Shown here one piece after another: positions 24,387-33,487 of a stretch of 64,000 nucleotides of DNA. Each line of letters begins with the position of its first letter. The stretch's first letter is position 1. The DNA comes from Halalkalibacter sp. APA_J-10(15). Its GTDB lineage: Bacteria > Bacillota > Bacilli > Bacillales > Bacillaceae_D. The stretch is from the NCBI RefSeq assembly GCF_023017105.1, contig NZ_JALKEV010000007.1, positions 1 through 64,000 of the forward strand, given 5' to 3'. The position numbers were made by a program, and so were the translations under genes. The notes under the pieces were generated by a model that saw nothing but the letters and a program-made list of their open reading frames with translations, was not told the origin of the DNA and searched no databases.

Positions 24387-25517
24387 ATGACAAAAACCTA
24401 TTTTATTTGGCTAATGATTCATTTTGCTGTATGGTTCCTTATATTTACGGAAGGGACATTCATGATTGATGAAATGCGATTAATTAGTATGTGTCTCTAC
24501 TTTATCCTCTTATTTTCGGTTCCTCTATTTAGAGAAAAGCCAATCGTGCAATTATTACTATTCTGCATCCAGACACTAACGACTGTTGTCATCTTTTATC
24601 CGATATACTATGAGCTGAATCTCTCTGTTTTACTTATTCATCTGTTGCTTATAGCGGAAGCTGTCTATTATCTATCGCGTTTGAGGAGTCTAATGGTAGC
24701 AGGGATTCAATTAGGGTGTTTACTGTTTCTCGTTTTTGTAGCGGATATTTCTATCTCCGAACTCTTATGGGGCAGTATGCTTTATTTGTTATCCATCTTC
24801 GCTTTATTCTATTTTCAAACGATACATAAGCGAATGCAAGAAGTTCAAGTGAAAAATGATACATTATTAGATGAGTATAGAAAGATGAAAAGACAGCTTG
24901 TTACAGAGGAGGAGCAGGTAAGGCAGGATGAGCGGATGATGATTGGTCATGAAATTCATGATTCTGTTGGACATAAACTGACGGCGCTGCTTATGCAATT
25001 TGAAGCATTTCGTTTGACAGCACCTGAACAGGATAAAGAAAAAATCGAGAAGCTTAAAGGACTTGCTCAGCAAAGCTTGGAGGAAACAAGGCGAGCAGTG
25101 AAATCCTTTAAACAGAAAGAAGTCGGTGGACTACAGGGTGTCATACAATTAATTAGAAAGTTAGAAATGGAAAGCTTCATGAAAGTCAATTTTTCGGTTA
25201 AGCATGGTGCGTTTGCTGCACCGATAACTGGCGAGCAATCCTTTGCGATCTATCGTGCGGTACAAGAAGCACTGACGAATATTATGAAGCATAGTTCGAC
25301 AAGATCGGCACAGGTCATGTTTGAATCGCCTGGTGGGAGTATTTTTCGTTTTGAGGTGGTCAACTTAGCACCTCCTAATTCCTTTTTTCAAGAGGGGTAT
25401 GGATTGAAGGCAATGCGGGAGCGATTGGAGCAAGTCGGTGGTTCATTAGACATTATCCATGATGAACGTCAATTCGTAGTAAGAGGAAATATACGGTTAA
25501 TTGAACGGAGAGGATAG
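24387..25517 (+). CDS. Sensor histidine kinase, NarL/DesK class (LnrJ-like)
   Basis: 376 residues. Five or so transmembrane helices (about 5-145) with almost no extracellular domain, a coiled coil (150-185), the HisKA_3 box HEIHDSVGHKLTALL with phospho-acceptor about H191, and an HATPase with EALTNIMKHS and GYGLKAMRERL. The helix-only sensor is typical of kinases that sense membrane-active antibiotics together with an ABC transporter. The response regulator overlaps or abuts it, and three ABC genes follow, as in lnrJKLMN of B. subtilis (linearmycin resistance). Confidence 0.88.
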   Translation: MTKTYFIWLMIHFAVWFLIFTEGTFMIDEMRLISMCLYFILLFSVPLFREKPIVQLLLFCIQTLTTVVIFYPIYYELNLSVLLIHLLLIAEAVYYLSRLRSLMVAGIQLGCLLFLVFVADISISELLWGSMLYLLSIFALFYFQTIHKRMQEVQVKNDTLLDEYRKMKRQLVTEEEQVRQDERMMIGHEIHDSVGHKLTALLMQFEAFRLTAPEQDKEKIEKLKGLAQQSLEETRRAVKSFKQKEVGGLQGVIQLIRKLEMESFMKVNFSVKHGAFAAPITGEQSFAIYRAVQEALTNIMKHSSTRSAQVMFESPGGSIFRFEVVNLAPPNSFFQEGYGLKAMRERLEQVGGSLDIIHDERQFVVRGNIRLIERRG

Positions 25518-25518
25518 C

Positions 25519-26151
25519 ATGATCAAAGTATTGTTAGCAGAAGACCAAGTGATGGTGCGCCAAGGCTTGAAAGCGATGGTGGAAACAGACGAAGAAATTA
25601 GTGTAAAGGGTGAAGCAGATAATGGTAAGGAGGCGGTCTGCCTATGTGAAAAGCACTTTTTTGATGTAGCGATTTTAGACATACGGATGCCTGAGATGGA
25701 TGGGATTGCAGCAGCAAAGATTATACGTTCTCGTTTTCCTCACATAAAGATCCTTATGCTCACTACGTTTGATGATAATGAATTAGTTGTGGAGGCCTTA
25801 AAGTTAGGGGCTAGTGGTTATATGCTGAAAAATGGTGATACACAATCACTAATTCGTTCGATAAAAAGTGCGATGAATGGTGGACTTTCCCTAGAAGATA
25901 AGGTGGCGGCTAAGGTCATGCCTACCTTACTTCAAAGCCAAGAGGAGGAGACCGTAGATCCAACTTTAACTCCAAGAGAAAGAGCGATTTTAACGTGTAT
26001 TGGTGAAGGATTAAATAATAAAGAAGTAGCAGAGCGATTAGGCTTGTCAGTCGGAACCGTTAAAAATCAAACGAGTCATATTTTTGATAAATTACAATTA
26101 AGAGACCGAACGCAGCTGGCGATTTATGCGATTAAACATCGACTCGTATGA
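25519..26151 (+). CDS. NarL/FixJ response regulator (LnrK-like)
   Basis: 210 residues. Receiver with acidic pocket (E8-D9), phospho-acceptor D54 in AILDIRMPEMDG and K in MLKNGD. LuxR-type helix-turn-helix at the end (LTPRERAIL...NNKEVAERLGLSVGTVKNQ). ATG 25519 is preferred, as GGAGAGG lies just upstream; TTG 25501 within the kinase gene is an alternative. Probable activator of the ABC genes downstream. Confidence 0.9.
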   Translation: MIKVLLAEDQVMVRQGLKAMVETDEEISVKGEADNGKEAVCLCEKHFFDVAILDIRMPEMDGIAAAKIIRSRFPHIKILMLTTFDDNELVVEALKLGASGYMLKNGDTQSLIRSIKSAMNGGLSLEDKVAAKVMPTLLQSQEEETVDPTLTPRERAILTCIGEGLNNKEVAERLGLSVGTVKNQTSHIFDKLQLRDRTQLAIYAIKHRLV

Positions 26152-26195
26152 TAACAATAAAGTGACAAAAGTCATAAGTGATGGAAAGGAACGTT

Positions 26196-26226
26196 ACCAG
26201 AGTCAGTAGTGACTTTGGTTTTTTTG
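26196..26226 (+). terminator. Intrinsic terminator between regulator and ABC genes
   Basis: ACCAGAGTCA pairs with TGACTTTGGT, then TTTTTT. It partly separates the two-component genes from the exporter genes. Confidence 0.75.
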
Positions 26227-26276
26227 TTTTATCATGCAAATAAGAGAGTTGAGAAACCTTAAGGAGGCAATACGAA

Positions 26277-27209
26277 ATGCTTGAGACCATTCATTTAAGT
26301 AAATCATTCAAAGGGAAGAAAGCCGTACAGGATGTCAATTTATATTTGGATCATGGTGAATCAGTCGGATTATTAGGGCCAAATGGCGCTGGAAAATCAA
26401 CGACCATTTCAATGATGTCTAGTTTGATTAAGCCTACTAGTGGTGAAATTAAGCTCAATGGTACGAACATTATTCATAAGCCAGGAGAGATTAGAAAGGT
26501 TTTAGGTGTTGTACCTCAGGAGTTAGCGATTTATGAGGAGCTGTCAGCCTATGAAAACCTGAAATTTTTCGGATCCATTTATAAGTTAAAAGGAAAGGAA
26601 TTAGAAAAGAGTATTGAGAATGCTTTGGAAATTGTTGGGTTGAAGGATCGACAGAAGGATTTGGTGAAAACTTTTTCTGGAGGGATGAAACGAAGAATAA
26701 ACATTGCAGCCGCCTTGCTACACCAACCGAAAATACTCATTCTAGATGAGCCCACTGTTGGAATTGATCCACAATCGAGAAATCACATTTTGGAAATGGT
26801 TCGCATGTTAAATGAAAAAGAAGGAACGACGGTTTTATATACAAGTCATTACATGGAGGAAGTGGAACAGCTTTGTGATCGGTTGTACATTATGGATCAC
26901 GGTGAAATTATTGCTGCTGGAACGAAAGAGGAGCTGCTTAGCATTTTATCGACAGAAGATACGATAAAAGTAGAGCTAAGTAAAATGGACGAAGCCTTCG
27001 TTGATCGTGTGAAGGTAATTGAAGGTGTTCGTAAAGTCGAGGCTACCCATGTACAAATGAAGATCATTGCAAAAAAAGGAAATGATTTAATTAGAGATCT
27101 TGTTCATCTTACTGATCAGTATCAAATCCAAATGATTAATTTCCATCGAGAGACTCCTAGTTTGGAGGATGTATTTCTTCATTTGACTGGTCGGACATTA
27201 AGGGATTAA
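26277..27209 (+). CDS. ABC exporter ATPase (LnrL-like)
   Basis: 310 residues: Walker A GPNGAGKSTT, Q-loop VVPQELAIY, signature FSGGMKRR, Walker B ILILDEPTVGID, switch H in TSHYMEE, and a C-terminal extension ending in SLEDVFLHLTGRTLRD. First of three exporter genes. Probably removes membrane-active compounds; the specificity is not readable. Confidence 0.9.
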   Translation: MLETIHLSKSFKGKKAVQDVNLYLDHGESVGLLGPNGAGKSTTISMMSSLIKPTSGEIKLNGTNIIHKPGEIRKVLGVVPQELAIYEELSAYENLKFFGSIYKLKGKELEKSIENALEIVGLKDRQKDLVKTFSGGMKRRINIAAALLHQPKILILDEPTVGIDPQSRNHILEMVRMLNEKEGTTVLYTSHYMEEVEQLCDRLYIMDHGEIIAAGTKEELLSILSTEDTIKVELSKMDEAFVDRVKVIEGVRKVEATHVQMKIIAKKGNDLIRDLVHLTDQYQIQMINFHRETPSLEDVFLHLTGRTLRD

Positions 27210-27221
27210 GGAGGTGTAGGC

Positions 27222-28487
27222 ATGTGGAGCTTTATCAAGAAGGATTTGTTACTATTTTGGCGTGATCGTAAGGAGCTTGTTACGATATTAACATTACCGA
27301 TTGTTTTAGTATTAGTCATGAATTTTGCTTTTTCTGGAATGTTTGGTAGTGATGATGAAGAGCAGCTAGACCTACAGTTGGCTATTGTCAATGAAGATGA
27401 TGAAAGAGAAGGTCTCGACATCTTAGAGGGAAAGTTGATGGCAGTGTCATCTAGTGAAGACGATGTGATGCAATTTGTAGAATATGCTAGCCATTTACGC
27501 CCAGCGTCACTACTATTTGATTATTTCAATAGTGATGAGTTGTCCGAGTGGTTAACTGTTCATGAGCTACAGGAATCCGAAGCTGTTGCAAAAGTCGAAG
27601 AAGGGGATTTAGACGGAATCCTCGTTATACCGGATGGTTTTACTGTAGACAGCTTGTATGCTGTGTTTGTAGGTGAACCATCGACGACGTCACTTATTTA
27701 CAAGATGGAAAGAGAGACCATTAACAGTAGTACGATCTATCAAATTGTTCAAGGTTTTATTGAACATATGAATAATGAGTTTGCTTTACAGGAAATAGGG
27801 GGAGCTGCGGAGGCGGAAATTCTATTGCCTGAAGGAGGCTTTGAAGCAGTAGGAGCAGGAGAACGTTTTACGGTATCACAATATTTTACGATCGCGATGG
27901 GGATCTTGTTCTCTTTATTTGTAGCTGTAACGGTTGCTACGAAAACAGGAGAGGAACTCAGGCAACAAGTCATTAATCGAATCCTTTTGACGAATAGTCA
28001 TCCACTACAATTTTTGCTTGGGAAGATAGCCTCAACGTTTTGCTTAGTTTGGTTACAAATTATGTTTGTTTTTGTACTGTCTCATTTTATTTTAGATGTT
28101 TTCCCTGATCGTACGATAGCTTTTTGGTTTGGTGTTGTTGGGATTGTGATGGTATTATCATTAGCGATTGCTGGCTTAGCTGCCATGTTTACGAGCATTT
28201 CGCTAAGAGTAAAGGACCTTAATGCAGCAAGTGGGATATTTATGATTGTTTTATTACTATTCGGTATGAGTGGTGGGAATTTTGTTCCCGTTTTTATTTT
28301 ACCTAACTGGTTACAAGAACTGGGCGAATGGACACCGAATGGGCAATCTTTAGTCATCTTAACGGAGTGGGTTCAATTTGAACAGTTCTCCACGATTTTA
28401 ACACCAAGCCTGTTATTAATAGGTCATTTTCTACTATTTACGACCATTGCATTAGCGTTATATCCGAAAAGGGGGAAGACGAATTGA
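27222..28487 (+). CDS. ABC-2 permease with large extracellular loop (LnrM-like)
   Basis: 421 residues. One helix near residues 20-40, an extracellular domain of about 170 residues rich in D and E, then five helices. This YhgE/NatB-like layout is usual for linearmycin-type exporters. ATG 27222 after GGAGGTG. Overlaps the next permease gene by 4 bp. Confidence 0.88.
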   Translation: MWSFIKKDLLLFWRDRKELVTILTLPIVLVLVMNFAFSGMFGSDDEEQLDLQLAIVNEDDEREGLDILEGKLMAVSSSEDDVMQFVEYASHLRPASLLFDYFNSDELSEWLTVHELQESEAVAKVEEGDLDGILVIPDGFTVDSLYAVFVGEPSTTSLIYKMERETINSSTIYQIVQGFIEHMNNEFALQEIGGAAEAEILLPEGGFEAVGAGERFTVSQYFTIAMGILFSLFVAVTVATKTGEELRQQVINRILLTNSHPLQFLLGKIASTFCLVWLQIMFVFVLSHFILDVFPDRTIAFWFGVVGIVMVLSLAIAGLAAMFTSISLRVKDLNAASGIFMIVLLLFGMSGGNFVPVFILPNWLQELGEWTPNGQSLVILTEWVQFEQFSTILTPSLLLIGHFLLFTTIALALYPKRGKTN

Positions 28488-29581
28488 ATTCTGTAATTTG
28501 GGCACAGTTTGCCAAAGATAAACGAAACCCTTTAATGATACTATTATTTATTGCTGGTAGTATTCTCATGACTCTCTTATTTGCTGGAGGTGTGTATTCT
28601 CCGACAACGGTTTATGTATTTAGTGAGGAAGAGAATGCCACAGAGATTGAAGAAAAATGGGAAGAACTACTAAATGTTGATGATTCATTTCAGTTTGTCA
28701 TCGTGGAATCAGAGCAAGCTCGTGATGATGTGCAAAGTGGAAAAGTCGATGTAGCAGTAAAACTAATGGAGCAGGATTATCGCTTAGTAATAGCAAGTGA
28801 GCTTCCAACGATTCCTTATGTACAACAGCATGTAGATAAGGTATTTCAGCGGGAGGCACAAATAAGTGCCATTGCTAGCTCTAGTAATGATGACCAGGTT
28901 CGAGAAGAAATTGAGAGCTATCTAGCTAATGCTCCGTTTCAGTTAGAGACTCAGGGGCTTGAAACGGAAGAGATTCCGCAATTTAATATGAGTACTCAGT
29001 TATTATTTGCATTTACTTTTTTTGTATCGATGTTTATTCTCGGTTTAAGAGTAAACAATGTGACAAGCGACAAAGTTTCAGGAGTTTGGGATCGGATGAT
29101 TTTATCTCCTTTGAGTAAAACGAGTATGTATTGCGGTTATATTATATATAGTTTTCTTATTGCTTTATTTCAAGTCACGGTCGTTTTGCTCGTGTTCAAA
29201 TATATGATGAATTACGAAGTGGGTGACAACCTTTGGTTAATCATATTGATAGCTACATTCTTTATTTTCAGTATGATTAGCATAGCTATGCTGATAACAG
29301 GATTTGTCAAATCGCCAGAGCAATTTTATGCGATTTATCCATCAGTCATACCACTTCTACCGCTAATTAGTGGAGCTTATATGCCACCAGAGACGATTAC
29401 ACACCCTGTGTTAGTGTTTGTTGCCGATCTATTTCCGTTTTCACATGCGATGGATGCAGTGATGTCTGTTGCTTTCTATGGTGCAGGTTTTCAGGACGTG
29501 ATCATGCAGCTTGTCATCATACTGTTAATAGGTGTGATCGCAATGGGGGTTGGAATTAACCTGATTGAGCGTAGGAGTTAG
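28484..29581 (+). CDS. ABC-2 permease with large extracellular loop (LnrN-like)
   Basis: 365 residues, same topology as the preceding permease: first helix about 17-35, an extracellular domain to about 170, five C-terminal helices. TTG start overlaps the upstream stop, with GGGGGAAG as ribosome site. The two permeases probably form a heterodimer over the ATPase. Confidence 0.87.
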   Translation: MNSVIWAQFAKDKRNPLMILLFIAGSILMTLLFAGGVYSPTTVYVFSEEENATEIEEKWEELLNVDDSFQFVIVESEQARDDVQSGKVDVAVKLMEQDYRLVIASELPTIPYVQQHVDKVFQREAQISAIASSSNDDQVREEIESYLANAPFQLETQGLETEEIPQFNMSTQLLFAFTFFVSMFILGLRVNNVTSDKVSGVWDRMILSPLSKTSMYCGYIIYSFLIALFQVTVVLLVFKYMMNYEVGDNLWLIILIATFFIFSMISIAMLITGFVKSPEQFYAIYPSVIPLLPLISGAYMPPETITHPVLVFVADLFPFSHAMDAVMSVAFYGAGFQDVIMQLVIILLIGVIAMGVGINLIERRS

Positions 29582-29586
29582 TAGTT

Positions 29587-29622
29587 GGAAACGTCATGGG
29601 AATTCCTCTCATGGCGTTTTAC
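29587..29622 (+). terminator. Terminator after the LnrLMN-like genes
   Basis: AACGTCATG pairs with CATGGCGTT (one G-T), then TTAC and a T-rich stretch. Confidence 0.6.
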
Positions 29623-29787
29623 TTTGATTAGATAATTAGAATGTATAAAATTCATGTAAGGAAGTGTGAGAAGAAGCTAGCGGGACAATTCAATGAAGGC
29701 TTAAAGTTAGTTCACCTAAGAAGGGACATCGCTGTTTCTGTCGAAGTTAGTATACGGTGTAGATAAAAATTTCAAAGGATGATGCTG

Positions 29788-30342
29788 ATGGTCTATGTCG
29801 CTCTGCTTCGCGGGATTAATGTGGGTGGGAAAAACAAAATAGACATGAAATTGCTTAAACAAACGTTCGAACAAGCTGGAATGAATCATGTCGTAACATA
29901 CATTAATACAGGTAATATTATTTTTACATATTATGATCGATCAAAAAGAGAGTTAGCACATTTATTAGAAGAAGTGATCCATAATGATTTTGAATTGCCA
30001 ATCAAAGTCGTCTTACGAAGTTTTGATGACATCAGAGAAATGATACATGCTATTCCAGAAACATGGAAAAACGACAAAGACATGAAAAGTGATGTTATGT
30101 TCTTATGGGATGAAGTTGATGATGAATCGGTACTTGGAAAGTTGGTCATTAAACCAAGCATTGATACAGTGAAATATGTACCTGGTGCGATACTCTGGTC
30201 GGTTGATAAAGAAAATATAACAAAAAGTGGTATGTCGAGAATCGTGGGATCTAAGCTATACAAACAAGTGACAGTAAGAAATGTCAATACCGTTCGCAAG
30301 ATTTATGAACGAATGCAAGCTCAACCTACTACAATTGAATAA
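29788..30342 (+). CDS. DUF1697 family protein
   Basis: 184 residues with the family start VYVALLRGINVGGKNKIDM and the later blocks TYINTGNIIF and GAILWSVDKENITKSGMSRI. The function of DUF1697 is unknown. ATG 29788 fits the family start and AAAGGATG upstream; two ATGs lie three and two codons earlier. Single gene with its own terminator. Confidence 0.85.
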   Translation: MVYVALLRGINVGGKNKIDMKLLKQTFEQAGMNHVVTYINTGNIIFTYYDRSKRELAHLLEEVIHNDFELPIKVVLRSFDDIREMIHAIPETWKNDKDMKSDVMFLWDEVDDESVLGKLVIKPSIDTVKYVPGAILWSVDKENITKSGMSRIVGSKLYKQVTVRNVNTVRKIYERMQAQPTTIE

Positions 30343-30349
30343 AGTATTT

Positions 30350-30398
30350 TAGGTTATCTTAATAGGTCATGCTAGGCCTTTAAGGTAACCTTTTTTAA
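30350..30398 (+). terminator. Terminator after DUF1697 gene
   Basis: AGGTTATCTTAA pairs with TTAAGGTAACCT, then TTTTTT. Confidence 0.85.
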
Positions 30399-30451
30399 TG
30401 GATTCGTTACAAGTTCTTCTGAAAGAATCCCACTTTCAAAATAATTTGAAC

Positions 30452-30510
30452 CCATTGTAACGACTATACACGACGCAATTAAGAAAAGACGCTACGCGTT
30501 TTTCTTAACA
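30452..30510. repeat. Dispersed terminator-like repeat, copy A
   Basis: CCACTTTCAAAATA...GACGCAATTAAGAAAAG...CGTTTTTCTTA aligns with 37283-37351. The end forms a hairpin AAGAAAA(G)ACG/CGTTTTTCTT. Confidence 0.55.
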
Positions 30511-30621
30511 CATACATGATATCTTGTATTTCATCCAGTAGAAAAAGCGTCTTATTCCATTTATAACAAAGAGGGACGTTTCTGATCATACTATATATAC
30601 AAAGGAAGGAGGAGGTTAAGA

Positions 30622-31503
30622 TTGTTAACTTTAACGAATATCAATAAAAGCTATGCTAGTAAAAAGGCATTATCTAATGTGTCATTGACTATTTCGAATG
30701 GAGTTTGTTTTGGGTTAGTTGGTCCTAACGGGGCAGGTAAGTCAACCTTGATTAAAGTGATCTCTTCGGTCATTAGAGATTACAAGGGAAAGGTTCAGCT
30801 TCCGAAAAATCAAATGAAGATCGGTTATGTCCCGCAGGATATTGCATTAGAGGAAACGGTGACGGCTTATGATAATTTACGATTTTTCGGAAATATTTAT
30901 GGGTTGAGAGGAAAAGAGTTATTAAAACGTGTGGATGAAGTCTTATTGGAAATTGGGCTGAAAGAGCGAGCGAAGGAAAAGGTGATCACCTTTTCTGGTG
31001 GGATGAAGCGACGCTTAAATATTGGATGTGCGCTTTTGCACAAACCAGATCTTATTATTATGGATGAGCCGACTGTCGGTGTTGATCCTCAGTCGCGCCG
31101 ATACATTTTTGAGATGGTGGATCAATTAAAGAAGCAAGGAAGCACGATTATATATGCAAGTCATTATATGGAAGAAATTGAGCAAATATGTGATGAGGCA
31201 GCATTTATTGACAACGGTCAGATTATTGAATGTGGGGGAATTAACCAATTGCTTTCTGAACACGCAACTCCATCTATTTATGTAAAAGGAGAAAACTGTA
31301 TCCCTAGTCAATTAAATCAGACTAATATAGTAAAAGACAAGGATGGCGGATGTGTGATAACGACTAAAGATCCACTTAGTACGATGGAGGAAGTGATCAA
31401 CTTCTGTAAGAAGGAAGATGGACGGATTGAACGTTTAGAACTTGTTCAGCCAAGGTTAGAGGACATTTTCTTTTCATTAACCGGAAGTAAACTAAGAGAT
31501 TAG
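30622..31503 (+). CDS. ABC exporter ATPase of the LytTR module
   Basis: 293 residues: Walker A GPNGAGKSTL, Q-loop YVPQDIALE, signature FSGGMKRR, Walker B LIIMDEPTVGVD, switch H in ASHYMEE. TTG start after GGAGGAGG. First of a four-gene operon ABC-permease-LytTR-DUF3021. Similar in sequence to the LnrL-like ATPase 4 kb upstream (both have YENL/YDNLRFFG and TVGxDPQSR), so the two are probably related by duplication. Confidence 0.9.
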   Translation: MLTLTNINKSYASKKALSNVSLTISNGVCFGLVGPNGAGKSTLIKVISSVIRDYKGKVQLPKNQMKIGYVPQDIALEETVTAYDNLRFFGNIYGLRGKELLKRVDEVLLEIGLKERAKEKVITFSGGMKRRLNIGCALLHKPDLIIMDEPTVGVDPQSRRYIFEMVDQLKKQGSTIIYASHYMEEIEQICDEAAFIDNGQIIECGGINQLLSEHATPSIYVKGENCIPSQLNQTNIVKDKDGGCVITTKDPLSTMEEVINFCKKEDGRIERLELVQPRLEDIFFSLTGSKLRD

Positions 31504-31529
31504 TGAAAATAGGAGGAAGGTGATAACAA

Positions 31530-32276
31530 ATGAATGCGATTATGAAATTAGAGTTGAAGAAAAACCTTCAAGATAGAGGCCTTTTATTTTGGACGATTAT
31601 TTTACCTATTGCTTTTACCGTATTATTCATATCTGTATTCACGTCTGGTACTAGTGAAGCAGAGAGCGAACAAGTGATATTATCAATCGTACCAGGGTAT
31701 ACAATTATGTTTATTTTCTTTATTATGATATCAATGACTGAATCTTTTATTAAGGATCGCAATATTGGTATGGTTGCTAGAATGGCTAGTACCCCATTGT
31801 CATCGTACAGCTATTTATTAGGAAAATGGGTCTCTTATATGTACGTCGTTATGTTACAAGTGTTAGTATTGTTGATGTTTGGAAAGCTTGTATATGATGT
31901 ACCATTAGAACAACCTATCTTTTTACTTGTTATTTTCATAACCTTGACATTTACAGTGACAGGACTTGGACTGGCACTTGCGATGATGGTTAAAACAAAT
32001 AACATGGGAGTTGCTTTGACACAGGTTATCGCTTTGGGAGGTGCAGTGCTTGGAGGGCTATGGATGCCAATCGATATGATGCCTAATGTGATTCAGACAA
32101 TAAGCTTGTTTTTGCCGCAATATTGGGGACATCAAGCTGTTCAGGAAGCCATGGCAGGCACACTTCAGATAGGAGAATTCTTTCGGACAATCGTTATTCT
32201 GTTTAGTTTTGGTATCGTAGCTTTTGTAATAGCGTTAGTCTGTTATCCGCACTTCTTAAAGCGAGCAAAGGGATAG
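31530..32276 (+). CDS. ABC-2 permease of the LytTR module
   Basis: 248 residues, six transmembrane helices without a large loop, with the ABC-2 motif ARMASTPLSSYSYLLGKWV and GGLWMPIDMMPNVIQ. Pairs with the ATPase upstream. Starts 26 bp after it, with GGAGGAAGG. Confidence 0.88.
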   Translation: MNAIMKLELKKNLQDRGLLFWTIILPIAFTVLFISVFTSGTSEAESEQVILSIVPGYTIMFIFFIMISMTESFIKDRNIGMVARMASTPLSSYSYLLGKWVSYMYVVMLQVLVLLMFGKLVYDVPLEQPIFLLVIFITLTFTVTGLGLALAMMVKTNNMGVALTQVIALGGAVLGGLWMPIDMMPNVIQTISLFLPQYWGHQAVQEAMAGTLQIGEFFRTIVILFSFGIVAFVIALVCYPHFLKRAKG

Positions 32277-32292
32277 TTGCAAAGGGGGCTTA

Positions 32293-32748
32293 ATGGTGAA
32301 GGTAAACATCGATATTGATGATAAACACTCTGAACCATCTATAACAATTAAGACGAATGAGTGGACGGAGGAGCTAGAGGAAATCGTAAATATTATTAAA
32401 GGGAAAAATCGGAGACGACTGTTTGGGTTTGAGTCCGATCAGACCGTACTGCTTGACCCTAATGATATTGATTTTATCTACGCAGAAAATAGAAAAGTTT
32501 TTGCGTGTATGGAGAGTCGTCGTGTCGAGTTAAGAATGAAGCTCTATGAAATTGAAGAAATTTTAGCCCCCTTTCATTATATGCGCTTTTCTAAGTCTGT
32601 TATCGGTAATCTCAATCATATTGACCGTTTTGAATTATCATTCAACGGGAACCTTTGTGTTTATTTTTACTCCGGGAACAAGGAATATATTTCTAGGAAT
32701 TTTGTGAATCCTATCAAAAAGAGATTAACGATAGGAGGGAAACTATGA
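32293..32748 (+). CDS. LytTR-domain DNA-binding regulator
   Basis: 151 residues. No receiver domain: a short N-terminal part then a LytTR domain (about 50-148; DIDFIYAENRKVFACM, then HYMRFSKSVIGNLNHID, NGNLCVYFYSGNKEYISR). These receiver-less regulators form pairs with DUF3021 membrane proteins, which hold them inactive. ATG after AAAGGGGG. Its gene overlaps the next by 4 bp. Confidence 0.9.
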   Translation: MVKVNIDIDDKHSEPSITIKTNEWTEELEEIVNIIKGKNRRRLFGFESDQTVLLDPNDIDFIYAENRKVFACMESRRVELRMKLYEIEEILAPFHYMRFSKSVIGNLNHIDRFELSFNGNLCVYFYSGNKEYISRNFVNPIKKRLTIGGKL

Positions 32749-33155
32749 TAGTAGAAGCGGTAAAACGAATGATGACAGGAATTGCTTTTGGTGGGTTGAT
32801 CACATTCATCGTACTAACGATCATACACTTTAATGATATAGAAACCACTATTTTCTACGTGTGGGCTTCAATGCTTTGCTCTTTTATTATCGGTATTTAT
32901 TTTGGTTTGTCTTCCTTTATTTTTGAAGCGAATGATTGGAGTTTATTAAAACAGACAGTCATCCATTTTATGATGTCGATTAGTTTTTACTTCATTATTG
33001 CTTTGATTGTTGGTTGGGTGCCCCTAACGGTTCTTGCTATTCTGTTGACTAGCCTTATTTTTATCCTCTTTTATGCACTCATGTGGACTGGCTATTATTT
33101 GTACTACAAAAGGATTGAGAAATCGATGAATGACAGTCTTTCGAAAAAAGATTAG
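32745..33155 (+). CDS. DUF3021 membrane protein, LytTR partner
   Basis: 136 residues with four transmembrane helices, no soluble domain. The ATGA overlap with the LytTR gene fits the known LytTR-membrane inhibitor systems. Inference: senses a membrane state or substrate and controls the upstream ABC pair, which is unusually encoded before rather than after its regulators. Confidence 0.85.
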   Translation: MIVEAVKRMMTGIAFGGLITFIVLTIIHFNDIETTIFYVWASMLCSFIIGIYFGLSSFIFEANDWSLLKQTVIHFMMSISFYFIIALIVGWVPLTVLAILLTSLIFILFYALMWTGYYLYYKRIEKSMNDSLSKKD

Positions 33156-33215
33156 GGGAGAGGCTTTGTTTTTAAGGAGGCTAGTTCTTAAGAAAGTAGG
33201 AAGCAATGTTGAAAG

Positions 33216-33253
33216 AGAGTGTACGAATCGTTTAATTGTTTCGTGCACTTTTC
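33216..33253 (+). terminator. Terminator after the LytTR operon
   Basis: GAGTGTACGAA pairs with TTCGTGCACTTT (G-T and one mismatch), then TTCG. The rest of 33156-33487 is AT-rich without a gene. Confidence 0.65.
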
Positions 33254-33348
33254 GTTATTTAGGAATGATGTAGAGCATTGGTTATCTCAACCAATTGGAA
33301 ATCTCACATATAATATCTATAACTATATATGACTATTTGTAAAACTAA

Positions 33349-33386
33349 ACTGCCACAGCCTGTTGAATTCAGGGCTATGGCAGCGT
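33349..33386 (-). terminator. Terminator of the lipoprotein operon
   Basis: CTGCCATAGCCC pairs with GGCTGTGGCAG; on the minus strand it is followed by TTTAGTTTT. Confidence 0.65.
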
Positions 33387-33487
33387 AAGTATTTTTTCTT
33401 GTCCCGTTTTAAAGGGACAGTTCAAATGTTCTCAAAGGTGTTTTTAATAAAAGAAGTACAAGTGAATCACTAAAAGGACGATTAACA

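Noticed and set aside
28082-28357. 91-codon minus-strand frame inside the LnrM-like permease
   Set aside because: Lies wholly within a strong coding gene, lacks a ribosome site and has shadow-frame composition.
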